From Acheta domesticus (Eukaryota > Arthropoda > Insecta > Orthoptera > Gryllidae): DNA of 64,000 nt. The notes under the pieces were generated by a model. That model made no database searches. It was not told the origin of the DNA and saw only the letters and a list, made by a program, of their open reading frames with translations. The translations under genes were made by a program, and so were the position numbers. The DNA lies in contig JAHLJT010003656.1 in NCBI GenBank assembly GCA_031308135.1, forward strand, positions 55,240,069 to 55,304,068, written 5' to 3'. Numbering within the stretch: position 1 is the first letter of the stretch; each line of letters opens with the position of its first letter. Below, one piece after another: positions 1 to 12,595 of the stretch.

Positions 1-1049
1 TTTATTCATTTCCATTATTGGATAACTCTTTGTAAGGATTAATGTCATACATAGTATTGTATACGCCGAGCTCTCGTTCTCGGTCTCTCCGAGACATCTC
101 TGTAGCTTGGTCTAGAACTAACAATTGTATACAGAATTGCCCAGAATACAGAGGAAAGAATTTCGAAAACAACTTCTGTTCCTGCGATGACGAATGTACC
201 GATCTCTCCTAGACTCGATCGCCTGCTCGATGTCCCCCAGAACGGTTGTTTTTCTGCTTTTCCCAAAGATTTTAAACAATTCTGCCAAGTCTCGCAAATG
301 TACTTCCTAATTTGGTGAAAACAGTACAATATCGTCAACGTACATCACAGTGGTTTTCCTCAGCTCTGGCGGAATAACATCATTCAAATAGCGTATCAAC
401 GCTGCTCCTTAGTTTTTCAATCGAAACGGGAGTCTAGCAAAAGAATAAACATTTCCTTCGGATTTGAAGCTGACTACATTCCGGCTTCACTTCAATTTAT
501 CAGTAAGTTGATGCAAAATCTAAAGCGCTGAATATTCTTGCTTCGTCTAATTTGGTAGTCATTCCATTTACCAATGTCTCAAACCGTTCAGCTTTCTTGC
601 GTCTAAACAGGCGCGGATGCTTCCGTTCTTCTTAACACCACGAGAGGACTGACGAATGGCGTTACCGCTTCCTCAATTATTTCCGTCCTTTCCATGTATG
701 TTATCAACAACTTCACGCGCTCCTCTGTACACTTGTGGTATCGGATACTGTTTTGCGATAACCGGCTTTCCTCCTTTAGCTCCAAGTCGAACTGATAACC
801 TCTAACAGGTTCCTCCGACTCCCCGAAAATTTCTACAAATCTGAATTCCAGCTTTTCTACTCTTCTCGGACAGTTATCCTCGGTAATGGCGTTTTCAATG
901 GCGTCTCTTATACCTTCAAGGGTCTGTTCCGTTGACGCTTGCATTTCGTCCCCGTCTATCATCTCCTCGTCATCCTTTGTGACCACTGAACCACTCCCAA
1001 ATGTACTGCTTGACCTTAGCGCAATTACACCTTTGCCCATGCCAACCAC
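1..1049 (-). pseudogene. Decayed Ty3/Gypsy-type reverse transcriptase fragment
   Basis: Reading the minus strand, 1049 to 603 is open and its last ~50 residues resemble the entry to a Gypsy-type RT domain (a run of basic/acidic residues, then IIEEAVTPFVSPLVVL and RR). The following bases, in another frame, continue with VKKNGSIRACLDARKLN, the usual K-DGS-R-C-D-R-LN block. Further on, a YVDD catalytic box followed by IVLFSP is encoded by the complement of 331-342. Stops and frame changes separate these blocks, so this is an inactive remnant, and it is cut by the window edge. No LTR, protease, RNase H or integrase is visible beside it. Superfamily assignment rests on the order and spacing of these RT motifs; the host function is none. 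Confidence 0.7.
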
Positions 1050-1942
1050 AGCCTAGTAAGCCCTCAGTGCGTCTATCCCGACATGGCAATTTGGCGAACG
1101 AGTCCACGAATGACAATCGCAGCCATTTCTATGGTCGCCCCTCCAGCATCAAATTCCACCCAAATTTGTACCCACCATTGCACCTTTGACTGTTTTTTTT
1201 ACTAAAATATGTCAATTCCGGTTACGAGTATTTGTTCAGTTTATTAATACTTATTGGGGTGTCCGGATGGACCGTCACAGAAGGAAAAGTATAAATTAGT
1301 AACAATGCTCTTCAGTACAGGTATCGAAAGCTGCTATTTAATATGCAGTCCTTTCTGCATAAGATCATCTCCTTTTCGATCACATTCACAGTGATATTGA
1401 CACAACAATTTCCTTGGAGTATCAACAGGCCGGGGAATCTGGAACGCTTAATTCCCCCTCCCCCATAAGTTTTCGACCGCCACGCCGCCCGCCTGGTTGA
1501 GGGCCTCATTTGGCGTCGTTTCGGCGTATCGATAGGTTGAATAATGAAGCGCCCGCCGTAAAAACCGACCTTCGGAAACAGATCGATGCAGCTAATACAA
1601 GTAATGCTCCTGCGGCGTTGGTGTCAGTTGTCAGCAAAACGGAGGTGTTCAAGCGACCGCGCCCGTCACATCAAATCAACAGAACTTGGCACCCGTCCGG
1701 AGGCAACCGGAGCAAAGAGCCGAAGGGTAATTAGAACGAGCCTAAGGGTGGGATGCACAAGCAGAAACGCACGTATTTTGAATGAAATGTTTGTTTAGAG
1801 TTAGTTATCCCTTCGGTATTCAATGTCTTCACAAATGCAAAAACTGAATCATTTACCGCGTTTTGTCAGAACTTTAGAAATATGCGGAGGTATTTCATAT
1901 CCTTGAACATTAATTCATTGGAAAAAGCAAATTCGTTTTACT
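1050..1942. other. Intergenic, no recognised gene
   Basis: Two overlapping short open frames (about 1510-1798, +) exist but show no domain, no strong start context and no splice structure I can defend. I see no RNA gene or intact repeat. Confidence 0.4.
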
Positions 1943-2200
1943 TTCTCACTAGCTCTTACGTAGTACAGAGAAAGTTATGAAATGCTGTATGTAAAAAAAC
2001 GGCGAATTTTCGGCAGAAAAACTCTTATTACAGGGCTCTGGTGACCAAAACGTGGATAAATCGAGTTGCTAAATCCAGAAAAAAATCCTCTAACAGGTGG
2101 TGCAGCCAGAATCCATGTTTTGTGGGTCCTTGATACCGAAAAATCAGGCGAAACGTCTGTCCGTCTGTTCCTTCCTTGTGCAAATGGGGCAAACGGAAAG
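1943..2200. repeat. Fragment of the foldback/TIR repeat family
   Basis: The stretch begins with an end-like motif (GTAGTACAGAGAAAGTTATG then AATGCTG) that matches the outer ends of the large foldback in ABCA intron 1, where the same GTAGTA-AG-GAAAGTTATGTAATGCTG block occurs. It then runs into the same order of landmarks: a GATACCGAAAA motif and a CTGTCCGTCTGT stretch. No second terminus is found nearby, so this is a single-ended copy. Confidence 0.5.
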
Positions 2201-2559
2201 GGACGTGATGCAGTCCCGTGTTTCCGGGTCATTTTTTCCTTCTTGGTAACAGCGTTATCGCGTGTTTCCGCCTCGACGAAGGTGACCATGAGAAAGCTCC
2301 GAGCAAAGTGCGCAAGGCTGGGGGGGGGGGGGAGGGTCTTGTAATCAGCTAAAACCTGTGGACAAATTAAACACACATGGAATGCACTTAAGAAGAAAAC
2401 GTTGAGTTGCAGATGTGCGACGGAAGTCAAGACACGAAAAGCCTTACCTGTATTTGGGCTAAAACTCGCATGGATATTTTGCATTCCTTGCTCTAAAATG
2501 TATTTTACGTTAATTGCAAGCCGAAGGTCAGATCCTGGCCGTCTGTTTGGAAATCTGTG
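2201..2559. other. Intergenic, includes a G12 run
   Basis: A homopolymer of twelve G lies near 2322-2333. Open frames on both strands here are unsupported by any motif. Confidence 0.4.
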
Positions 2560-3128
2560 AGCGAAATGAATGGTTGATTTATTGAATTGATTAGTGTTAT
2601 CGCGCGTGTCAACCGGTGAGATTAATCCCGTAAGTGTAGGGCATGTTTTTATCCCGTAGGTGCCTGTTATCTTCCCCCGCTGTATGGCGAAATCCGGCGC
2701 CGATCTCCACGTCGGGTTGCGTGGTATTCCCCCACCCAGAATCTCCCACCAGAAGGGACCGCCCCAGCCGAGACAGCTCTAACTCACGACTGGTCTTCCG
2801 GCACGTGTGGTAGTATAGAGTGTGTAAGAGTATGTGTAGTCAGGGTGAGGTTAGGACAAGGAAGAGGAGGAAAAGATCTCGCGCGATCGGCAGCCTTTTG
2901 TTTGCGTACTGCGGCGACATTCGCCTTGTGTGATCAGAGAACTACGGAAAAATACCGATCGGAGGCAGCCAGCCGCTAGAATTCTCCTCCAGACAGCAGC
3001 TGTATTCGATCTAGATATCAAATAATCGAAAATCCTACCACCTTCGGGACTCGAAATATAAGTAACTCTACGGCTTCCCGGTCAGAGGCACCCCAGTTAC
3101 ATCAATTGATGCCCTTGAGTTACCTAAG
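2560..3128 (-). mobile_element. tRNA-derived SINE, family 1, diverged copy
   Basis: On the minus strand this follows the same order as the well-preserved copy at 15500-16014: tRNA-like head at the right (a weak B-box complement near 3045-3055 and the ATCAATTGATG segment), the body landmarks AGAATTCTCCTCCAGACAGC and the CGATCGG/CCACGG block (complement), the GCGCGCGATC region, and the 3' part with the CCGGCGCCGATCTC sequence. The 3' tail is eroded. No clear target duplication. Confidence 0.75.
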
Positions 3129-3984
3129 CGGATGCGAAGCGAATGAATTGTTCGTTTGAAATTGGGCCATTTTTGTAAGCTAACTACCTGAATACTTCGA
3201 ATTTTTTGAATCACCTTTCATTACACATCTCATTCAGCCACCGTCTTCTATCTACGAGGTTGAGACAGAATCATGGCAACTATTTTTTTCTGAATAAATG
3301 TTATCGGATCGGACAATTTTATGTGTTACGTGAAAGAAATGCTATACTAATACATGTTCACAATACATATTACTTTATGAGTACCTCTATTGGCAAAGAG
3401 AGCAATGTGAAATCAGTTGTCTGACTACCGCCTTCCGAGATGAATATAAACCCGTTTCGAGCAGCGCTCATACACAAAGATAGCCCTTCTCCATGAGAAA
3501 AAATGCCCGAGAATGTCACAGGGATTTGATAGAAAATCTTGGGAATAATGTCCTTCCATACCGGACAGTCACGAGATGGGCAGGAGTGTTTCTGCGGGGA
3601 TGCTTAGCGATCAGTGATCAGCAACGCAGTAACGGCCTGTGAGTGTGTGGACTGATGTGTCACGCTCGGTAATCGAGCCCAATCGGGCCTTTTGAGCAGG
3701 TATGAAATATTTTTGAATGTTTTGAATTGGTATATGCCAAAAATGCTCTGGACTATAAATCCAGTAGTCATTTCGAATACTGTAATAAATGTGAGAGACG
3801 CAATTTTGGTCTGTCTGTAAATGTCCATGCACTTAGCTCATAGCTTGTTCTTTCATGTGTATTTTTCACATTTTCTACCCTTGCTTGTACCAAAATCCAC
3901 GCTCACAAAAAAGAAAAGTTTCAATGATGTATGCCGCAACCCTCGTGTCCATTTGCTTCAGTTGTTTGTCCGAAAGTGCTCGAT
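3129..3984. other. Intergenic, nothing recognised
   Basis: AT-rich sequence with short unsupported open frames only. Confidence 0.4.
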
Positions 3985-4590
3985 TGCGGGGCCCTCCTGC
4001 GAGCCGGCGCCGGGCAGCCGCTGCCCTCGGCGACGGCGCCGAGCATTGCGTCGAGTCGCGTTGCCAAAACCAAAGCGCCGCCGCCGTCGCGCAGCGGCGC
4101 CAGCAAGGCGGCCGGTGGGGGTGGACGAGGGTGCGAGCCAGCGAGCTGGGTCGAGGACGCTGCCGCAGCGTGAAGAATGAAAGCGGAGGGGCGAATCGCG
4201 CGGACGTTGCGGCGTGGGCGCCGGCCCCCGCCCAGGGATGGGACCCTGCGGGACGCCTCGGCGACGCCGGGCCGGCGCGGGCTGGCGGCGTGGGCGTCCG
4301 CCGCGCCGCGGAGGCGTCGTCGTCGCCGGCGCCGCCGCCGCGACGAGGGAGTGGCAGTGGCGGCGGCGGCGGCGCCGGTGCCGTTATCGACGTCGGGCCC
4401 CAGCATCCCGGGTCGGCTGGGCTGGCGTGGGCCGGCGCGCGGCGGCGCGGGCCGGAGCGACCTGCACCCGGGCGGCAGCGTGCCAGCAGGCGGGCGCCGA
4501 CCTCGAGACCCTCCCGTCCCGTCCACCCCCGGCGCCACGCCCACTCCTCCGCGAGGGGTTGGGCTCCCCTACTCCGTCGCTCCCTCGCTG
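3985..4590. promoter_or_regulatory. Orphan CpG island, candidate promoter/first exon
   Basis: About 600 bp switch abruptly from the AT-rich surroundings to extremely GC-rich sequence full of CpG dinucleotides and GCC/GGC triplets, then switch back. Both strands are open in several frames, as expected from base composition alone, and the predicted peptides are low-complexity Arg/Ala/Pro/Gly. No TATA box is evident. It might be a CpG-island promoter or a non-coding first exon, possibly for the ABCA gene 18 kb downstream, whose own 5' UTR has an acceptor-like site; this link is inference only. Contamination is unlikely because the flanks continue without a break. Confidence 0.4.
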
Positions 4591-4829
4591 TGACTGAGTT
4601 GGAAATCAAACTAAAAGATCTGAAATTTACGTAGGTCAGTGTAATAATTTAAAAACAGTACAGAAGATCTGACCTCGATCAAAATTCTCTATTCTGTCGA
4701 CGGAAAAAAACGCTTGACAGGCTGATTCCAAATTACCTTCACTGAGTGCCAGTTGCGTCACGCCTCGTACCATAGTGACTGATTCATTGATGTTTCCGGG
4801 CACAACTGCAATGGTCATTAGTTCCGTTC
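4591..4829. other. Intergenic, nothing recognised
   Basis: Short spacer between the CpG island and the next SINE. Confidence 0.4.
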
Positions 4830-5275
4830 GTTAGTGAAAGTTTCATCGAAGGAAATGGTGGTGTTGCTCCCCCCGCTGGTTGGTGAGCTCCTTCGTCGAG
4901 CTACATGTCGGCTTACAGGGATTTCTTCCTCCACATATTTCCCTCACCGTCCCAGCCGGGAGCCTCTAAGCTTCCGACCGGCCTCCCGACAAATGTAGTA
5001 GTTCATGTGAGTGTAAGGGTATGTAAATAAGGAGTGAGCAGAGGACAAGCAAGAGGAAGGAAAGATCGCGTGCGGTCTGTGACCCGTTTGTTACGGTACT
5101 TCTCCGGCATTTGCGTGGTGTTGAATGGACAAACCACGGAAAACTACCGTTCAGCTCAGGTGGCCGCTAAAATTCTTCTGCAGATAGCAGCTGATTTCTA
5201 CAAGCTATGTAGCTATTGTGAAAATCCACCACCGTCCGTACTCGAACCCTAGGACGTCCACCTGTGCTAAACTCA
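4830..5275 (-). mobile_element. tRNA-derived SINE, family 1, diverged copy
   Basis: Minus-strand copy with the same body landmarks as the reference copy at 15500-16014: complement of the TCCGTGGTTTCTC block, AATTCTTCTGCAGATAGCAG, the GATCGCGTGCGGTC segment and the CCCAGCCGGGAGCCTCTAAG segment. The head end carries CTCGAACCCTAGGACGTCC, the complement of a degenerate B box. The 3' tail is lost. Confidence 0.75.
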
Positions 5276-8004
5276 GTCCGTCTTGACCCAAAGTTACAAC
5301 AGCGAAAGACAACGGCAAAGCACTTGGCGTTGACTGCGTGACAATCGCTGTTTTATAATTTCCTTCATATTTCGTGCGCTTATATCCAAAGGTATTAGCA
5401 TGTTATTCCTATTTGCGTATATTATTACGTGGTAACAAAATTTCAGTATGCTACTGGGAACAATGCGTTATATCGTATGACAGTGTTTCATAAGCCTCCG
5501 GCACTTCGGTTAGCCACATTAATATTTATTTACTATGTTCAAAACATCGGCAAATTACATTATTTTCGCAAAAATAGCAAGTTCATAATACGAAAAATCG
5601 CCACCTCGTAGATATGAAGGTTATTGTGTATTACCCTGTATCGCGGCTGCGACTGCGCTTGAATAAAAGTCGGATGTCATTCTCGATACCTCAGTGTAGA
5701 GAGGTGGTTCCGGCCTGACCAAGATAACGCTCATCAATGGGAAAACCTGAGCAGTAGATAGAATTTTTCCCTCATTGTATTGTTATGAGTTTGCAGCAGA
5801 AATCTCACGCAGTTTTGTGAAGAGAAGGTACTTGAGTTAGCTGCGGTGCGTGAAATCTCGTGGTTATTTACTTCATGACGCATCTGAGGCTTCAAAGAAT
5901 TGGATCCTTCAGCCTACAGTCCAGTTTGTTCACCCAGCGGCAACAACCACTTATCAAATCTCAAGGAAGGTCTTCGGAGAAGAGAAGTTTCAGATGAGTG
6001 TCAGGTGAAAGAAGCAAAATTTGACCTTTCGTCGAACAAAACTTCGAAGTTTTCTTTTCAGAAGCTTATAATGTTATAATTAGATGTGAAATGTGGGTTG
6101 AAGTAAAGGATGATTCAGTTGAAAAGTTACAATTTTTTTTCTTTGTGTCACAAAGTGAGGCCAGAAACTACCCTCGGTACATGTTATTTTCTAGCATATT
6201 TCTTTTTAGGTACTATGTGTCAAAACTTTTCACTAATTTCAAGGAAATCATGCTGATGATAATGTATTTTTCTTGTTGTTTCCGTAGTGTTTTCCCTATT
6301 TGTCAAGTATTATTTAATTTTTAATGTTCTATGCTGCATAAATGTTGTTTATTTTGAATCTATCTTCTTGTCACGATGATATTCCATTTATGAGAGCAAT
6401 TAAATGAGCTTGTTTTACAAGTCATTTAGTCGTACGTCAGTTCGTATAACAACGCGAGAGATTGATTAATAATAGTGTTATGTGCTAATCAGAGAAAATG
6501 TGATTTTACATTTAAACGTTTGGATTATTTTACATCGAGCTATGCATCTTCTGCCTACTAGGATTTTCCTAATACTTGATTTTTTTTATTAAGTGTTCTC
6601 CGTTGTTTTTGCCAAACGTCTCCTTCCGCTCCAATTACACTTGTGTCGAGAGTTTCCCTCTCTCTTCTTGATAGCACAACTGAAGATTACAACTAAGACA
6701 GCTGTTATGTAAAAATTTGTGGACACGGGTCAATTGTTTTCTTATTCACTGAACACTTAACGTGACCTGTTGTTACCTGTGGTCGTTTTTAACAAAGTAC
6801 AACATTTTTATCCTAATTAAATTCGTCTCCCAAATGGAAATCATAAATCCCTGTCACTTCATAACTTCTTCTGCTTCTGGCTCTTCTGATATTTTGAAGA
6901 AGTTAATTAATCATAATAATTATTGAGTATCGCCCTTGTCCTCATCGTGTTTACCTGGGTAACTTACTGCATCTGTGCCTCATACATTAGTCACTCATGA
7001 CATTATTCCTGTACAGTTAACACAAGTGAACACAATCTTAGTAACTCTGCTAACCTGGAGGCAGAAAACGGTACCTTGTATTTGGCGGAATATGCGATGA
7101 CGATGTTTATCTTCACACCGTCTCATCTAGTAATTTCACTCAATGTCCTCCCATGCAGGGAGTGGCATACCAGGCAATTGCATATATAGAGCCACTGATT
7201 ATTTTTTCTAAACAATCGGAATGATTTTGGAAGAGCGTGAGGACACAGTGTAAGCTTCTTAGAAGGGATCTGAATGTAGTTTCGTTTCATTTAAGAGAAT
7301 ATTTTCGATTTATGGAGGTAAAAGTATAATTATTTCGTAAACCATCCCCACTCTAATAACATCTACGTTTGTGTGGTTTAGTTATAAACTTATAGCCATT
7401 ATAATATAAAGGTATTCAGTTCAGAGAAGTGACATTATTTTTGTTTACTATTAGCAAAATAAAATATTAATTTGTTTTTTCAAGTCGTTATATATTTAAT
7501 TATTTTTTGTAAATTTACATAATAATTTTAAATATTTTTTTTGGTATAGAGTTTAGTAGGAATAGTAATTTATTTGGATTTATTTTATAGAGTATAACAT
7601 TTAACTTTTAATTGTGTGTACTGTTGATTGGTGTGGTAATGGTGTACCTGATAACCATAAACACAGCAATGGTAAGGTCAGTATTTCGTGTTCAAATAGT
7701 ATTCAAAGAAATAACAAAATGCGCTATGAGTCGTATTATTTTCTGTATTTTGAGATTTCACGCGTTCCATGTAACGTAAGGGTGTTACAATCTATCAAAC
7801 CAAGAGAATATGTTAACGAACTGTACGAAACAGCCAGTTTCGATTTATTGAATTGCGAAAATTTGAAATGCATAGCTAATTATTTAATGTAATATTCGGT
7901 TTCAACCGATTGGATTTCATAAACGAAATAAAGTACTGTAGCTTTGATCCAGGGCAAATGCACTTGTTCACATGTTCCGAACGCGAATTTTTCACAAGCA
8001 CCGA
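5276..8004. other. Long AT-rich intergenic stretch, no gene seen
   Basis: Several small open frames (for example 6091-6324 and 7614-7892, +) have no recognisable domain and low-complexity AT-driven composition. No tRNA, tandem array or TIR pair was found. Confidence 0.45.
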
Positions 8005-8648
8005 TTAATAGGGGGGGCGGATTTCTATGGTTTTGCATATTTCTGTCCGTTGCTTCAGGGCATAGATAAGTGAAATTTCTCGACATTCGGTCGATTCGAT
8101 GCTAAGTTGATTAATATGTTAGGTCATATTTGTGCATATTTGGCCATTTTTACTGTTGGTGCAAATTCGCATGTATTAAGGGAGGCATATGTTGCATATT
8201 TCGTTAAAATTGAACGAAACGTTGTCATGTTTTTCTTAGAATCTATTTATTTGTGAGCGTTCATTGATTAGAGAAGTCAAAATTTGTTTCTTCTTTTCTT
8301 TCCTATAGGTGTTAAAAATACTTGTGCAAATATAGGATATTTCTTGATATATATTTAAACGAGGCTGGAAAAGTGAAGAAGACCCACAATGTACTTCACT
8401 AAGGTTCATATTTGCTTCAGTTATTTCTCCCGAGAAGTAAGCTAGGTTATATTACGTTTGCACAAAAATTTTTTCATTCCAAGCATGCTTCTCCTGATTT
8501 CATCAAGAAAGATTTATACAGTAAATGAAATATTGCTAATTTTAATTGCATATTGAAGTGCACATTTCAGTACTTGTAGGTCATAAATGCATATTTTTAA
8601 AAGCATATTTCCAGATTTTTTTAGGGCGTAAAAATCCGCTCTCAATGA
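8005..8648. repeat. AT-rich element with GCATATTT motifs, possible TIR MITE
   Basis: The left edge (GGCGGATTTCTATGG, then TTTTGCATATTTC) and the complement of the right edge (GAGCGGATTTTTACG, then a GGAAATATGC) are similar in inverted orientation. The interior repeats GCATATTT and TAGGTCAT many times. The motif set resembles the better-defined element at 23332-24015. Ends and target duplication are not certain. Confidence 0.35.
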
Positions 8649-8754
8649 TCAATAATTGAATTTTTCACCTGCATTCACCACTTTAAAACACTGCTGCAAA
8701 ATATCTAAATATTTAGTGCACAATTTGTTTTCCATACGTCATTCACTGCTGAGG

Positions 8755-9310
8755 ACCATCTGAGATGGCTCAGGTCTTTAACCAATATCACTCCTGCGGT
8801 TCTGACTTTGAGATTCTAGGGTTTCGAGTCTCGACAGTGGTAGGATTTTCGACACTAGTTAGAGAACTGGGTCGAATTCAGCCGCTGTTTGGAGGAGAAT
8901 TCTAGCGGCCGGCTGTTCCGATCGGTAGTTTTCTGTGGTTTCTCAGATCGGTAGCAGGGGAACTCTTACAAATGCGCCACGAACCGCGCGCGATCGTTTC
9001 TTCATGTTCTTTGTATTATCCTTTTCTTACACTCACTTCACACTTACACTTGCATGCACTTTACAACTTCATATTTCGGAAGGCCAGACGGGAGCTTCGA
9101 GCTTGTTCCGGCTGGGACGGTGCCCTAGTGGTGAGAGATACCTGGATGAGGGAAACCTCGCAAGTCGACTTGTAGGTCCGCGCCGGATCTCAACATCGAG
9201 AGAAAGGAAGACAATCGTCACAACATCGACAAGATAATATGCACAACACTTATGGGACTAATGACAGTTGACGTGTCCGGAAACAGGAAATAATCAATCA
9301 ATCAATCCAC
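8755..9310 (+). mobile_element. tRNA-derived SINE, family 1
   Basis: Plus-strand copy. The head has GAGATGGCTCAGG (A-box-like) and GGGTTTCGAGTCTCG (B-box-like). The body has AGAATTCTAGCGGCCGGCTG, the ACCGCGCGCGATCG segment and GGAGCTTCGAGCTTGTTCC, all matching the reference copy. It ends in a short (AATC)n tail near 9293-9306. It is more diverged than the 15500 copy, with head insertions. Confidence 0.85.
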
Positions 9311-11380
9311 CACTGGAGCCGAGGATTAGATCTCTGGCCAATCCATGTGCAAGTTTTGCTTGGCGAAGCGAATTCTCGGCATGTTTTCTCGGAATTCTCC
9401 TCTTCCCCTGCCTCTAATTCTTCCGTTTTTTCACTGTACTCACCCTTCATCCAGTCAATCGTTCATCGTTATCGCTGTCATCAAGTCGTGAGTCCCAAAG
9501 ACGTCAGCGGTTGGAGGGCATTCGTAATAAATAATATATTTCAGAATGTAAGCTGATTTTGATTAAAATGGAGGTACGTGATGTTGCTAAATAGAAAAGC
9601 CTCACAAGTTGAATTTATTCTATGGTTTATTGCTGAACATACGTCAGGTGTTGCTAGTACTTGTTAGTAGATGCTTGTAGTACTTGCTAGTAGTGCTTGT
9701 TATTTCTGAAGGTGGAAATGAACTGAAACACGTTTCTTCGAAGGTGTGTTGTGCTTTTGAAGAACAGGCAGGCTTTCGACATTCAGTTGAGCACGAATGT
9801 TAACGTCAAGTTGAAGAGAGGAAGTAACGAACATTAGCTGACTCGACCGACTTCGTGAGAGAGTCCCCTGTCACTCCGATGATGTCACACGACGTTGTCC
9901 GTGGGCTGCATGTGAGACACGTTGAAAACTAGAGCACGTGGAATATTCCTTTATTTATTTCACTTGTTATGAATTTCACTTACTTTTATTATTTATTCAC
10001 TTACTTTTACTTACTTTTACTATTTATTCACTTACTTTATTATTATTTATTCCACTTGTGAATGTGAATGTAGGAAGTGACGTCACAGCGTGTCTTTGCG
10101 TCTCAAAAGAGTGTTGCAAAAATGACTCTCTCTATGTATGAGTAGAAAGTTTTTCTCTGACGCTGCGAATTTGGAGATTCCAAGTTGCAATCGACATTTC
10201 TGTAGTGCTACTTGTTCACGATTTCTGGCACATGCCACACTTGAATACGATGGAGTACGGTTCGTAGGATAACTGCGATCTAGAAATTCAATGCATAAAG
10301 TTTTGCTAAGAAAGGGTATTTATGAAGAAAGTTACTTAGCTTCTTCACTATATACCTAACGACTGTCCTTTCATAATTGCTTTATTCTACGTCATCTTTC
10401 AATTATACGTCCTCGTTTACAAACTTTTTTCAATATAAATATCTTATTCTCGATAAATCTACGACGATTTGGAATCCAGTTTTAGTTAGTAAGTATACCG
10501 TTTTTTACCTTGCGTAGATGTACTAAGAAATGTAATCTATAAATCCATCTATAGAAAGTTAGGTAAAATTATTGTAAGTTGAAAGGAAGGTTAGGTAAAA
10601 TTATTGAGACGAATTGGCTGAATGAACGGATCGAACTTACCTTCAGGATTATTTGTATCGAAGTTAACTCATTGCTCTAAATGTCCTCTACATTTTGTGT
10701 AATAATTTTCTAAAGTAAGGCTCAATTAGGTACGTAGCGCTGAGTATCGGATTCGAATAATTATTTATGGTCTCTCTACATCAAAAAACTGCATGAGTCA
10801 ACTTATAATAAAGTAAATTTACCCTCACAACCATTTACCCTGGCGATTATCATGTATATTAATTGCTGTTCTACTATCGGAACAAAAGGTGTAATTGATC
10901 GATGAGTTTACATATTTTGAAGGTTTGATTTTTCATATTTTCAGAGGTCTAAGAGATCAGTCGTATTAAGCCATATTTTCAGTTTCAAAAATTGGGTATC
11001 AGTTGCCATCGATCGACGACCGTTATGAAAATATCTCTTTTAATATCTCTTTCTCACAGGCATTGGATGCTCAACACTATAAATCTTGAGGTGGCGTTGA
11101 CATAGGCAGCAAAGTACAAGGAAATAGTATAAGATTAATGTATCTTCTCTACCACCGTCCATTGACTTCGACTTATTTCCTGGTTCGACATTCTTCAAGT
11201 GTAAAAGAAGCTTTTACAGAATGACAAACGAATTGACAGAACATTTGTTACCAACAAAAAACCTAAAACTATCTCCTTAAGCTTCAATTAAAGGAGTGTT
11301 GATGTCACAGTAAAGTATGCATTACAACATGGATTTCAAGCCGCTAATTTCCTATTTTGTGAGAAGAAAACGTCTCCTTA
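9311..11380. other. Intergenic, minor local repeats only
   Basis: Around 9955-10060 the sequence TTACTTTTATTATTTATTCAC is repeated imperfectly two to three times. A 20-bp GTTAGGTAAAATTATTG unit is doubled at about 10558-10606. No gene is supported. Confidence 0.45.
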
Positions 11381-11600
11381 GAGCACGTGTTCTCGTGGGA
11401 GATTTTTACGACTGCTTCGTGCTTTTGGGGTTAGTAACTCCTTCGTGTTTCTCGCCCGGGCTGCACCGCTTTGCCCTCTCCAAGCAGGCAGGGCGGCGGC
11501 GGCGGCGGCGGCGCACGTGAGAGCGCAATAAGGCGCGCACGTGCTCGGGGCAGGGCAGTGGTGCCGTCCCACGTACGCATTCGGCGCACGTGGCGCCGTC
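11381..11600. promoter_or_regulatory. Cluster of four CACGTG E-boxes in GC-rich DNA
   Basis: The palindromic hexamer CACGTG occurs at 11384, 11514, 11538 and 11587, four times in about 210 bp, and three of the four are in the GC-rich part preceded by GCG. A (GGC)n run of about 25 bp lies just before the second site. CACGTG is the core site of bHLH factors (Myc/Max, CLOCK/CYCLE class). The local GC-rich block sits between AT-rich sequence and a long polypyrimidine tract, so it could be a small promoter or enhancer. No transcript is identifiable. Confidence 0.4.
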
Positions 11601-11812
11601 CCGCTAGGAGACACTTCCCTTTGCGGTTGCCACATCTCGTGCTCAGAGCTCTGCCATTCATTTTTCCGTTGCCTCGTCTTGCCTTCGTCGCATCTGCCCA
11701 ACTCTCTCCGCCCTCACTCTCCATACACCCCACGCGGATGCCTTCACATCTGCTGAAGCCATCGCTGTAGCGACCACCACTGCGACAGCCATTTCTATCC
11801 CTGTCCACTTCA

Positions 11813-12595
11813 CCTCGTTGTCCTCCTCCTCCTCCTCACCTCCTCTCTCATCAACCCTTTGCCCACATCCTCGTTTTGCTCCACCTCCTTCTCCACCGCA
11901 TTCTCACACCCATCTCCTCCTTCCCCACGCCTTTTCTTCTTCCCCGCCTCCTTCACCCCCGCATCCTCCTCCCCCACCCACTCCTTCTCTCCCTCCTCCT
12001 TTTCTCCCGCCTCCTTCTCCACCGCCTCCTCCTTTTCCACCACCTCCACCTCCTCTTCCTCCCCCTCCCCCACCTCCTCCTCCCTCACGTCGTTCTCCTC
12101 TTTCCTCTCCTCCTCCTTCTCCCTTTTCCACTCAAACCCGTTTTCTCCAACCCCCCTTTTCGTCCATCTCCTCTTCTTGCACCTCTTCCTCCACCTCCTC
12201 GTCTTCTTGCACCTCTTCCTCCACCTCCTCCTCTTCTTCCACGTCATCCTCTTCCTCCACCTCCTCCTCTTTTTCCTGCACCTCCTGTCCCTCCACTACC
12301 TCCTCCTCCTCCTCTTCTTCTACTTTCTCATCCTCTTCCTCCTTCTCCTCTCCCTGCACCTCCTCCTCTTCTTCCTGCACCTCCTCTTCCTCCTCCACCA
12401 TCTCATCTTCTTCCACCTTCTCATTCTCTTCCTCCACCTCCTCCTTCTCTTTCCTCTCTTCCTCCTCGTCCTCCACCACCACCTCTTCCTCTTCTCTCAG
12501 CTTCGTACAGTCGATCTCTGCTTCTTCCACCTCCTTTCACATGTCTGTACCATCACTTTTATATCGTAAATCCACATTGACATCCACTTCCACCT
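11813..12595 (+). repeat. 780-bp polypyrimidine (TCC/TTC)n tract
   Basis: The plus strand is almost pure C and T, built from TCC, CCT and TTC triplets with occasional A or G. All six frames show long artificial open frames (Ser/Pro/Leu-rich or Glu/Lys-rich), which follow from composition. Such homopurine-homopyrimidine DNA can adopt triplex structures. Confidence 0.9.

Noticed and set aside
3855..4634. Several overlapping Arg/Ala/Pro/Gly open frames
   Set aside because: High GC content removes stops on all frames; no domain, and no agreement with splice sites.
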